64,000 bases of DNA from Candidatus Pelagisphaera phototrophica (lineage in GTDB: Bacteria; Verrucomicrobiota; Verrucomicrobiia; Opitutales; Opitutaceae): contig NZ_CP076039.1 in assembly GCF_014529625.1 (NCBI RefSeq), positions 1,674,001 to 1,738,000 on the forward strand, given 5' to 3'. The notes beneath the pieces were generated by a model. It worked only from the letters and a program-made list of their open reading frames with translations. It did not search any database and was not told where the DNA came from. The position numbers and the translations under genes were made by a program. This document shows, piece after piece, positions 55,019 through 63,210 of the stretch (positions within the stretch are counted from its first letter, which is position 1; each line of letters opens with the position of its first letter).

Positions 55019-56473
55019 TCACTCCCGTTCCCATTTTACTGTCCAAGGATCACGGGTTTCTTCCTGAAATTCCCGAAGCCTGGCCATGAGTTGATCGCGG
55101 GTTTTTCTGTATTTTAGATCGTCGGACAGATTGACCGTTTCGTGTGGATCAGATTCGAGATCGTAAAGTTCAAAGCGGGGACGATAGAGGAGGGCTTTGG
55201 GAGTGCGTCTTCCGTAGAACTCGAGTCCTTGCTTTTGCATGGATACCCAGGTGGGCGACTGGAGCAAGTCTTTGGCCAGGGGGAATTCGAGTCCATGGGC
55301 GATGTTGAAGATCAGTTTGTACTGACGATTCTTTACCACTCTCATTGGGTAGTACATGGTGACCTCATGGGCGGTGTGGGAAGCGAAGACTTCGTTCCTC
55401 CCTCTTAGGTTTCCACTTACCCCTTTGCGAAAGGATCGGCCGTGGGTCTTCATACTCGTTGGGTCGATTTCCGCGTAATCGAGTATAGTGGGGGCAAGGT
55501 CGACCCAAGAGACAAGAGCGTCCTGAGTGCGACTCTTCATTGTCTGACTCGGCTCTTTGACGATGCAGGGCAATCTCATTCCCGGTTCGTAGAGCGTGGT
55601 TTTGGCCCCTGCAAAAGCGACGCCATTGTCGGAGATGTAGATGACCAGGGTGTTGTCGTATTTCTCCGAACGTTTGAGAATATCGAGGAGATGGGCAATC
55701 CCCTGATCGAGTCGAGAAACGGACTGGTAGTACTCTGCCAGCTCCGCCCGACAAGCAGGTGTGTCGGGTAAAAAAGGTGGCACGACCACTTTTTCTGGAT
55801 CATATGTTACCGGGTTGATTCCCGGATAGCCTTGATCACGGTTTCCGAAACGATTGGGCTTAGGATAGGTGTCAAAGGTGGGTAGGCCGTCGGGTGTAAA
55901 TGCGTTGGATCGATGCGGGTCGTCGGTCGCGTAGAAAAGAAAGAAAGGCTCGGAATCATCACTTTCGATAATCGTGCGGGACTGTTCCGCCATTTCCCAG
56001 GGGCTTCGGCCGACGGTCGTAGGATCGTTGGCGGCGCCTGCGGATAAAACGAAATCGAATTGGTAGACCGATTCAGGGGCGACATGAAACTTTCCGATTC
56101 GGGCGGTGCGGTAGCCATTTTCTGATAAAGCGACCGGTAAGCTCTTGATGTCGTCGAAACTCTGATAGTGATGGAACGTGTGCTGCAAGCCGTATTGCCC
56201 GTTACGATGGTTGTGCAGGCCGCTGAGAATGACCGATCGACTGGGGCTGCAGCTTGCCGTGGTGCAATTCGCGTCGGTGAAGATTGTTCCGTCGGCTGCG
56301 AGGGAGTCCAAGGCCGGTGTCTGAATAATGGGATTTCCGTAGCATCCCAGGGCGTCGGTTCCATGGTCGTCAGAGACGATCAGAACAATATTGGGGTGCG
56401 CGGCAAGATTGCCCGTAGCTAGGGTTGTGGTGATCAGAAGAATAGAGAAAAGCCAATAGCTTTTTAGTTTCAT
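55019..56473 (-). CDS. Sulfatase, SGSH-like (heparan N-sulfatase type)
   Basis: A 484-residue secreted sulfatase with a signal peptide (MKLKSYWLFSILLITTTLAT), metal ligands in VSDDHGTDALGCYG (Asp35, Asp36) and active site C-S-P-S-R (Cys75 to Arg79). It follows human N-sulfoglucosamine sulfohydrolase unusually closely: SGLHNHRNGQYGLQHTFHHY, SFDDIKSLPVALSENGYRTA, IGKFHVAPESVYQFDF, FFLFYATDDPHR and VVPPFLPDTPACRAELAEYY all have counterparts. It is thus a good candidate for an N- or O-desulfating enzyme acting on amino sugars. No operon partner is evident. Confidence 0.94.
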   Translation of the reverse strand: MKLKSYWLFSILLITTTLATGNLAAHPNIVLIVSDDHGTDALGCYGNPIIQTPALDSLAADGTIFTDANCTTASCSPSRSVILSGLHNHRNGQYGLQHTFHHYQSFDDIKSLPVALSENGYRTARIGKFHVAPESVYQFDFVLSAGAANDPTTVGRSPWEMAEQSRTIIESDDSEPFFLFYATDDPHRSNAFTPDGLPTFDTYPKPNRFGNRDQGYPGINPVTYDPEKVVVPPFLPDTPACRAELAEYYQSVSRLDQGIAHLLDILKRSEKYDNTLVIYISDNGVAFAGAKTTLYEPGMRLPCIVKEPSQTMKSRTQDALVSWVDLAPTILDYAEIDPTSMKTHGRSFRKGVSGNLRGRNEVFASHTAHEVTMYYPMRVVKNRQYKLIFNIAHGLEFPLAKDLLQSPTWVSMQKQGLEFYGRRTPKALLYRPRFELYDLESDPHETVNLSDDLKYRKTRDQLMARLREFQEETRDPWTVKWERE

Positions 56474-56580
56474 AGGAAAGCGAGGCTAGAGGGTGAAGCG
56501 AGCGATGCGAGCCGTTTTTGACAATGAAAACGAGAAACGAGTACGTTGGCTTAAATAGGGGTCGCTGGAGTGTGCAGGCG

Positions 56581-56595
56581 TTCCGCTTTGCGGAA
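56581..56595. repeat. Short perfect hairpin
   Basis: TTCCGC and GCGGAA pair around a three-base loop (TTT); an AGCCT-TAG-AGGCT stem follows at about 56607-56618. Both lie between the sulfatase start and the convergently placed 3' end of the DUF1592 gene and may be repeat or terminator debris. Confidence 0.35.
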
Positions 56596-56705
56596 GCATG
56601 AGATTAGCCTTAGAGGCTTCGGCTGAATAGGGATAGTCAGCCCTACCTCTACTGTTTGGGGTGTGAGAACTGTGAGGGATTGAAGTTTCCAGGTCGTTGC
56701 AATCC

Positions 56706-59399
56706 CTATTTGGTCAAAAATGCTTCGCTTTGCGTGATCTGGATAACGAGATCGCGTAGTCCCGATCCGGAGTCGCTTAGTTGTTCCACGAGATTATTCA
56801 CCTCGGGCCGATCGGTGAATTCTATGGTTCGTCCCATTGAGTAAGCCAATAGCTTCTCGGTCAAGCAGTGCGCGAATTGCTCTTGCCGATTCGCGAGCAC
56901 CGACTTAAACGCCTTGATGTCTGAGAATTGGTCTCCGTTCGGAAGTTGCCCTGAAGCATCGATCAGTGGTCCTTTTGAATTGCCGCGGGGGTAGTGGTCA
57001 CGCCAGCCACCAATCGGGTCGAAATTCTCAAGCGCGAAGCCGAGGGGGTCGATTTTTCGGTGGCACTCGTAACACGTTTCCAACTCCCGATGTTTGTCTA
57101 GTTGATCACGAATGGTAGTGCTACCACGGATATCTGGCTCAAGGGGTTCCACATCAGGTGGAGGGGGTGCCGGTGGAGCTCCTAGGATATTATCCAAAAT
57201 CCAGATACCACGAATGATAGGGGAGGTGTCGATACCATTGGCGCTGGCGGTGAGGATGCTTGCTTGTCCCAGCAATCCGCCTCGTTGGGGAAAAGAGGCG
57301 AGGGAAACCTTTTGCATCGCGGGACCTGTGACTCCATTGATCCCGTAGAGCCGGGCGAGTCCTCCATCGACAAAAGTGAAATCGGAATCGAGAAAGGAGC
57401 TAATGGGGAGATTATTTTCCAGTATGTATCGGAAGAAAGTCTGCGTTTCCCGCTTCATGGAACCTTCCAGGCCATCCACGTAATAGGACATGAACTCCTT
57501 GTCGCTCGGTGGCATGGTGCCGATCTTATAAAGCTCTAGCCAGCGTGAGGTGAATTGCTCAGTGAAGGCCTGTGATCGTTTGTCATCGAGCATGCGAAGC
57601 ACTTGCGCTTTCAGCACGTCGGGTCGGGACAACGCTCCCGCTTTGGCGAGTTCTCTTAATGTCTGATCTGGTTGAGTTGACCAAAGAAAATAGCTAAGTC
57701 GCGAGGCGAGGGCGTAGTCATCAAGCCGACCTTCCGGCTCTTGCAGGTAGATAAAGTCGGGCGAACACAGGATCGCGCGAAAGCCGATCTTTAACGATTC
57801 GAACGCGGATTTTCCAGACTGGTGGGAAGACAGAACGAGTTCGTGCAACACGTCGATTTTCGCGTCATCTGCGGGTCGACGAAATGCGACATCGGCAAAT
57901 CGCTCCAGGATAGGCCGTGCATTTTCTATCGTCGGCTCTTTGTCGCCAAAAAGGGCGCGGTAGCTGGGGGTGGGCCAGTCCTCAAAATAGGGGCCTTCCA
58001 GTTCTATCTCGAAAACCCGGATTCGAGGACCTTCGTATCCACGATAGAAGGCGGCCCAGCCATCGCGTCGGTTAAACTTGTTCGAAGTTCCCTGGGTATC
58101 CAGAACGCGGCCGACGACGGTTGCGATTTTTTGGGCTTCCGCTTCGATGCGTCGCACTTCGGCTTCCTCGATCGGGTAGGGGTAGAGCCCGTCGCCTGGT
58201 ATGGTCCAGTTGTGGATGAATTCCTGGAAGTGATCTGGGTAGTTGCGGACCAGGGTCTTGCGAATCGGCTTAACTCGATTGGGCCCATTGGGAAAGGTCA
58301 GTCGTGGTTGAAATCCCTTATCGAGCCAGATGCGGGATTCGTACCATTCGGAAGATTCGTCGGCTATGATGAAATCGGCAACTTTGCGGTCTGAGGATGT
58401 TCTGGATTCCAGTTCACCGTACTCTCGTGAACCCGCTATCACATCAACGCGGAGGGGCTCGCTCTTGCGCGTTCCGACAATTCTTTCCGGATAAGGGTAC
58501 TCGCGATTGATGGCCTGAGCCTTGAATCTGAGCTTGTAGTATCCACTTTCTGGAACTCCTTGTTCTAGTTTTTCCAGCCAGAGAAAACCGTCTTGGTCGG
58601 TTGTGTTTTTCCGGATATGCTGAAATTCTCCTGCGACATCTTTTCCATCCCAGCGGTTGCCAGCGGTGTAAAAAGGGGCGGGGAATTGGTAGGATTGGAC
58701 TTCGGGCTCAGGGCCCTGACGCGTGGCCTGTTCGATGTACGACTCGGCCGCATCCAAATAGCCTTGCAGCAGAAAGTCGGAGGTGATGAGAGCGGATCCG
58801 ATGTTATTGAAATTCTCTTCCGTTTCATCTGGAGGAAAAGACTCCGTAGGGTCGATCAGTAGAGGCTGGAGATGGAGAAGGTCACGGACGGTACGGTTGT
58901 ATTCGTATCGATTGAGGCGGCGTAGAACGGTCTTACGATCCGAGCTCTTGTGGTGCTCATAGGCGATCGTTAATTCGTCTGTAATCCAGTTGATAACAGC
59001 CTGACGGTCGTCAGGGCTTGGCTGAGTCTCCTCCTCCGGAGGCATGTCTCCTAAATTCAGAAGGTCTGCGATATCCTGCCACAGTATTAGTGCGTCTTTA
59101 TCGAGAAAGTCGCTCTTGAGATTATCATAGCGCCGATCGCCTTTCTGCTTCTCCGGACCGTGACATTGGATGCAGTACTCTTCGAGGAAGGGCGCGACCG
59201 TGTCGTGGTAGGTATCCGCGTACGTTCTCAGAGTATTGAGAAACAACAAACTCAGAACGACCAGAATCGAGCAATTTGTTTTGAGCCGACTAGTATGTAA
59301 TTTGACAAAGGGTACCGGACGATCTCCGAGGGCCCACAAACTAAGGGATAAACTGGGCACTCGGAGATCGTTCGCTACCTTCGACTTTTCGTGGCTCAT
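56706..59399 (-). CDS. DUF1587/DUF1592/DUF1588/DUF1585 haem-binding protein with repeat-derived N-terminus
   Basis: An 897-residue member of the same family as 1965-4448. The haem motif C-I-Q-C-H (Cys76 to His80), GPEKQKGDRRYD, RRLNRYEYNRTVRDLLHLQP, ASRLSYFLWSTQPD and CYECHRKIDPLGFALENFD are all present. The ATG at 59399 overlaps the DUF1552 stop (ATGA). Residues about 8-30 are encoded by an inverted-repeat element (59311-59378) that is in frame, and the hydrophobic signal (about 43-61) comes only after it. No other ATG exists before the signal, so the true start may be a non-ATG codon after the repeat or the extension may really be made. Compared with the copy at 1965, the rest is normal. 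Confidence 0.92.
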   Translation of the reverse strand: MSHEKSKVANDLRVPSLSLSLWALGDRPVPFVKLHTSRLKTNCSILVVLSLLFLNTLRTYADTYHDTVAPFLEEYCIQCHGPEKQKGDRRYDNLKSDFLDKDALILWQDIADLLNLGDMPPEEETQPSPDDRQAVINWITDELTIAYEHHKSSDRKTVLRRLNRYEYNRTVRDLLHLQPLLIDPTESFPPDETEENFNNIGSALITSDFLLQGYLDAAESYIEQATRQGPEPEVQSYQFPAPFYTAGNRWDGKDVAGEFQHIRKNTTDQDGFLWLEKLEQGVPESGYYKLRFKAQAINREYPYPERIVGTRKSEPLRVDVIAGSREYGELESRTSSDRKVADFIIADESSEWYESRIWLDKGFQPRLTFPNGPNRVKPIRKTLVRNYPDHFQEFIHNWTIPGDGLYPYPIEEAEVRRIEAEAQKIATVVGRVLDTQGTSNKFNRRDGWAAFYRGYEGPRIRVFEIELEGPYFEDWPTPSYRALFGDKEPTIENARPILERFADVAFRRPADDAKIDVLHELVLSSHQSGKSAFESLKIGFRAILCSPDFIYLQEPEGRLDDYALASRLSYFLWSTQPDQTLRELAKAGALSRPDVLKAQVLRMLDDKRSQAFTEQFTSRWLELYKIGTMPPSDKEFMSYYVDGLEGSMKRETQTFFRYILENNLPISSFLDSDFTFVDGGLARLYGINGVTGPAMQKVSLASFPQRGGLLGQASILTASANGIDTSPIIRGIWILDNILGAPPAPPPPDVEPLEPDIRGSTTIRDQLDKHRELETCYECHRKIDPLGFALENFDPIGGWRDHYPRGNSKGPLIDASGQLPNGDQFSDIKAFKSVLANRQEQFAHCLTEKLLAYSMGRTIEFTDRPEVNNLVEQLSDSGSGLRDLVIQITQSEAFLTK
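59311..59378. repeat. Inverted-repeat element, family A, copy 3, inside a coding start
   Basis: Arms GGTACCGGACGATCTCCGAG (from 59311, extending to 59336) and its near-perfect inverse (59353-59378, ending AGATCGTTCGCTACC) differ at only 3 of 26 positions and are separated by 16 bases. It lies between the ATGA start of the DUF1592 gene and its signal peptide and keeps the frame open. Confidence 0.85.
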
Positions 59400-60697
59400 G
59401 CCGTTTCCAGGCCGGTCAAAGTGCCAGAACCCTTATTGAATTGGTCGATTTCCAGTCCGAAACGTTGCAGTATGGATCCATACAAGTTGCAGAGTGGAAC
59501 CCGTTTGTGGTTTTCAGTTGGATACACTTTGTGTTCCCCATGTTTGAATCCGCCACCTGCGAGAAGGAGGGGCAGGTTTTTGTTCGAGTGTGAGCTGCCG
59601 TTGCCCATGCCGCTTCCTATCAGCACCATGGTGCGATCGAGGAGTGACTGCCCGTCGGGCTCTTTGATTGTCTTAAGCTTGTCCAGAAATCGCCCCATTT
59701 GCTCTACTTGGAATTTCTCGATGACAAAGAGTCCTTGCCGCAGCTTTTCGGCTTTTCCGTGATGAGAGAATCCATGGTAGCTGCCAACGAGACCGAGGTC
59801 GGCGGTATTCACATTTCCGGGAACGCCGAGGGTCGCTACTCGCGTCGAATCCGTTTCCAGGGCGAGAGCCAGCAGATCGTAGAAGGCGGGAACGGTATAG
59901 GTGAGATCGCCCTCTCCCGGCTCTCCGATGTCGACTTTGGGTTTTGGCTTGTGCAGCCATTCGCGTGACATGCCCAGTTTGCGTTCCAACTCGCGAACGG
60001 AGTTCAGGTATTCGTCGAGTTTCTCCTGGTCTGCTTTGCCCAGTTGCCGACTTAACATCTTGGCTTGGCTATTTACGACATCGAGGATGCTTTCGTTAAT
60101 ATCGTAGGCTGACTTGTGCTTAGCGAGGAGTCGGGGATCATCCTGCACAAAGAGTGCTTTGAAGAGGTCGCGCGCCCTTGTGACCGGGGGCACGTTGACG
60201 CCATTTCGAGTCCAGGAAAGTTTGCATTTCAAGTCGCCGTCACCGTCACCGGTGGACATCACGAGCGAAGAATAGCGTGTGCGGGTCCCAACGAATTCGG
60301 CTGCCCGTTGATCCACGGATATGTTTCCCTCTGGCCAGTCAGATGCGTCCTGGTCCTTAATGCCGCTGAGAAATGCGTGCACGGCGCTGTGTCCGCCGGA
60401 AATATCGTGATCGAGGTTTGAGAATATCGTGAAGTCCTTGCGATGGCGCCCGATTGGGCGCAGGAGGTCGGAAAGTTCGTAATTAGCCCCTTCGCCTTTC
60501 GGAAAAAAGCTGTCCGGCATGAGCCCGAGAGGATTTCCTATGCAAACCATTCGCATCGGAGATCCAGTACCGCTAGTTTTGGCAGCCGCTCCAACCGCTT
60601 TGGCGGGGAGGGGCCCCATGTTCTCAAAGAAGGGGAGGGCCATGGCGACACCGGTGCCTTTCAAAAAAGTGCGACGATCCATTTTTCGTATTTTCAT
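59396..60697 (-). CDS. DUF1552 protein, Tat-exported
   Basis: A 433-residue protein with a twin-arginine signal (RRTFLKGTGVAMALPFFENM). Family blocks are FFPKGEGANYELSDLL, SNLDHDISGGHSAVHAFLSG, WTRNGVNVPPVTRARDLFKA, MSREWLHKPKPKVD and IGSGMGNGSSHSNKNLPLLL. It is a paralogue of the protein at 4488, with the same placement upstream of a DUF1592-type gene, here with a 4-base ATGA overlap that implies translational coupling. The function is unknown; co-occurrence with a haem protein suggests a periplasmic complex. Confidence 0.93.
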   Translation of the reverse strand: MKIRKMDRRTFLKGTGVAMALPFFENMGPLPAKAVGAAAKTSGTGSPMRMVCIGNPLGLMPDSFFPKGEGANYELSDLLRPIGRHRKDFTIFSNLDHDISGGHSAVHAFLSGIKDQDASDWPEGNISVDQRAAEFVGTRTRYSSLVMSTGDGDGDLKCKLSWTRNGVNVPPVTRARDLFKALFVQDDPRLLAKHKSAYDINESILDVVNSQAKMLSRQLGKADQEKLDEYLNSVRELERKLGMSREWLHKPKPKVDIGEPGEGDLTYTVPAFYDLLALALETDSTRVATLGVPGNVNTADLGLVGSYHGFSHHGKAEKLRQGLFVIEKFQVEQMGRFLDKLKTIKEPDGQSLLDRTMVLIGSGMGNGSSHSNKNLPLLLAGGGFKHGEHKVYPTENHKRVPLCNLYGSILQRFGLEIDQFNKGSGTLTGLETA

Positions 60698-61245
60698 GGG
60701 GGAAGTCTAGGAATTGATAGGGAAGCGAGATGAGTATGAATTAAGTAAGTATGCAAAAACCTCGGTTCAAATCCAGATTAATGTTTTTGGTCAGGTTGAT
60801 GCTGAAGTGTATAGTTGGTGTGAAAAAGACAGGCTAGAAATCTGTTTTTATACTTCAAGAGATTCTGTTTTAAAATCGGCCTTGCGGCCCAGTGTATCCG
60901 CTTTCGTCTTTTCATAGTTACGCCCTGCTGTTTATTCTGCGTGGCCAATGAATCTCAGCAAAGTGGAAAATTGGCTTACTTCGAAGGTTGTTGGTCGCTC
61001 CGTTACTGACTTTTTTAGCGGGCGGTCACCGAGCGCCCATTTAACCCAGAAAATTCATCCTGCCTTTAACTGTTAATTTAAACAGGCTGTCCAATCGACT
61101 CCGTTCAGGATTGATGAGAGGCGTGTGCGATTGTTTTATTGTGGGCGTTCGGAGATCGCCTGCCGTCATAATATACCTTGGATTTAGATCAATTAGTGGA
61201 AAAAGAGTTCGCCCGAAGGCCTGATCAGGCCTTGTATCTGAATTC
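60698..61245. other. Gene-free stretch with an inverted-repeat element
   Basis: No supported gene. The main feature is a family A inverted-repeat element at 61018-61166. The remainder holds the promoter regions of the divergent DUF1552 operon and the RidA gene. Confidence 0.4.
61018..61166. repeat. Inverted-repeat element, family A, copy 4 (long spacer)
   Basis: Left arm GCGGGCGGTCACCGAGCGCC (61019-61038) and right arm GGGCGTTCGGAGATCGCCTG (61143-61162) are imperfect inverted copies, separated by about 105 bases rather than 16-20. It lies just upstream of the RidA gene and could affect its leader. Confidence 0.7.
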
Positions 61246-61713
61246 ATGAGTGCTGAGTCGAATTTTGCTAAACTAAATTTAGAGCTCCCGCCTGCCCCTA
61301 AGCCACTGGGGGTTTACAAGCCGATCGTCATTCACGAGGGGCTCGCTTACTTATCCGGGCACGGTCCCCTGAAACCGGATGGGTCGGTTTACATGGGGAG
61401 AGTGGGCTCGGAGTTGGATCAGGATGCGGGTTACGAAGCGGCTCGCCAGACGGGTCTGGCGATGTTGGCTACTTTGCGAGCAAATCTGGGGTCCTTGGAC
61501 AACGTAATGCGCGTGGTGAAGGTATTGGGGATGGTTAATAGTACCGCTGAGTTCGGGAGCCACCCGGCAGTGATCAACGGGTGTAGTGAGCTTTTTGCGC
61601 AGGTATTCGGTGAAGAAACAGGAATCGGTGCCCGCAGTGCTGTAGGGATGGGTTCGCTTCCGGGAAATATCAGCGTCGAAATCGAAGGAATTTTTGAGGT
61701 GGAAACCAGCTAA
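61246..61713 (+). CDS. RidA-family (YjgF/YER057c/UK114) protein
   Basis: A 155-residue cytoplasmic protein of the RidA superfamily: PPAPKPLGVYKPIVIHEGLA opening, GHGPLKPDGSVYMGRVG, LDNVMRVVKVLGMVNSTAEF and the terminal GARSAVGMGSLPGNISVEIE. The Arg in GARSAVG corresponds to the conserved Arg that binds the imine/carboxylate. RidA proteins hydrolyse reactive enamine/imine products of PLP enzymes such as threonine or serine dehydratase. It converges with a D-threonine-aldolase-like PLP gene whose chemistry it could protect, a sensible partnership. The ATG at 61246 follows a family A repeat. Confidence 0.92.
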   Translation: MSAESNFAKLNLELPPAPKPLGVYKPIVIHEGLAYLSGHGPLKPDGSVYMGRVGSELDQDAGYEAARQTGLAMLATLRANLGSLDNVMRVVKVLGMVNSTAEFGSHPAVINGCSELFAQVFGEETGIGARSAVGMGSLPGNISVEIEGIFEVETS

Positions 61714-61829
61714 TCAGAAAGTTTATTGGCCGCCATAAGGGGCAAAATTTGCAAAATGGATAGGTGTTTATGCAGCAGTCCAGTTGTTGAGGTTGTAGTT
61801 GTCTGAAGCGGGGATTTGTGGTTACAGGA

Positions 61830-62948
61830 TTAGTCGAGTATTCGATCTCTGGCGACGACTTCCCAATAAATATTGGATTTCCCTTCGGTCGCTACAACGA
61901 CCTTATTGTGCAGAGCGACAGTTGGGCAGATATGTCGAGGTATGCCGTAGATGACGTCGCCGACTGAAAGGATGGCTGCTTTGTCGGTTTCTATGACGAG
62001 GTGTTCCTCGCTTTGGGAAACGAAGGCAGCATCTTCCAGTCCCAGTAGGCGGACACGAGGGTGGGGCATTTCGGCGGCGACCGATTTGTGGCCAATGTCG
62101 AGGCACACAAGGTTTTCTGATGGCTTGCTCAAAACTCGAGTTAGTAGAAAGGCGGCGTGCTGAAAGGGGAGATCTGGGAAGGCGTCGCCGTATCCAAAAT
62201 CCCATAGAAGGGTTGTACCTGGACTAAGGTCAACGCCCTCTCGCCTAGCATGAACCGGAAACGTGGGACTTCCTCCAGCGATGATATTGGGAATTGGAAA
62301 GGCGGATTCTTCTAGTGAATCGATGAAGGCGTCAACGGCCCCCCAGTCGCACCGGCAATGTTCCGCGCGGTCGCCAATGTTCGAATCGCGAATGTGGCCA
62401 TCATAGACATGCAGGCCACCCAGAATGACCGACTTGCTTTGATGTATGCGTTGGTAGAGTTTTTTGGACGCTTCACCGGGAACGATTCCAGTGCGATTCA
62501 TACCACAGTTTATATCCAGGTAGATCCCGAGGTTTGCTCCCGATTGGTCGCAAAGGGTCTCGATCGTTTTGAGGGTTTCAGAATTGTCGACGAGAGTGGA
62601 GAAGCGTGTATCCGGATACTCCTTCGACAGCTGGACAAGACTCTCTGTAATCGGGCCAACCGGCTGCATGGCCAGCAAAATGTCATTGGCCCGGCAGGTG
62701 AGAAGCATTCGCATTTCTGCTAGTGTGGCGCACTTGAACTTCCGCACTCCTTGTTCCTGCTGCAACGCGACGACTTCGGCCATTTTGTGGGTCTTGACAT
62801 GCGGTCTGAGTCGCTCGGGTCCAGCCGCAATTTTGATCATGAGCTTGATATTAGCCCGGATTTTTTCGGGAAATATTACGAGTGACGGTGAGGGGACGCC
62901 TTCAATTTGGGAGAGCTCGGGAAACTCGTAGTCAGAAGATAGTGCCAT
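61830..62948 (-). CDS. D-threonine aldolase-like PLP enzyme (alanine racemase fold)
   Basis: A 372-residue cytoplasmic protein of the DSD1/D-threonine aldolase group. The PLP Lys is in RPHVKTHKM, followed by FKCATLAEMRMLL, LYLDINCGMNRTGI-like segment (YLDINCGMNRTG), GGLHVYDGHIRD, IIAGGSPTFPVHA, GTTLLWDFGYGDAFPD and the terminal metal/His segment (VCLDIGHKSVAAE, YGIPRHICPTVALHNKV). Family members cleave D-threonine or dehydrate D-serine with PLP and a divalent metal. It lies opposite RidA, consistent with handling reactive PLP products. Divergent from the third DUF1592-type gene at 63211. Confidence 0.92.
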   Translation of the reverse strand: MALSSDYEFPELSQIEGVPSPSLVIFPEKIRANIKLMIKIAAGPERLRPHVKTHKMAEVVALQQEQGVRKFKCATLAEMRMLLTCRANDILLAMQPVGPITESLVQLSKEYPDTRFSTLVDNSETLKTIETLCDQSGANLGIYLDINCGMNRTGIVPGEASKKLYQRIHQSKSVILGGLHVYDGHIRDSNIGDRAEHCRCDWGAVDAFIDSLEESAFPIPNIIAGGSPTFPVHARREGVDLSPGTTLLWDFGYGDAFPDLPFQHAAFLLTRVLSKPSENLVCLDIGHKSVAAEMPHPRVRLLGLEDAAFVSQSEEHLVIETDKAAILSVGDVIYGIPRHICPTVALHNKVVVATEGKSNIYWEVVARDRILD

Positions 62949-63210
62949 TCTTGGTGAAAAAGAAAATTGGTTCGAAGTGGGTGTGAAGACCTGTCAAAAA
63001 GCGATTTTCCGGAATATTTTGCGAGGAGATCAGTACCGTCTAAAAAGGTATTTGGAAATGGGTATAGCTCCAGCCGTATTTAATCCGTCCATAAAAAGTC
63101 GTTCAAACATAATGTCGAGATGTCCATTTGCTCCGCAAGTAGAAGAAACTTCTTTAAAACGGGAGTATGTCGTCTATCAGGTAGTTGAGCGATTTACCTC
63201 GATTGTGCCC

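Noticed and set aside
60755-60785. GGTTCAAATCC-like T-arm of a tRNA
   Set aside because: The flanking bases do not form T-stem or acceptor pairs and no anticodon or D-arm can be placed upstream.
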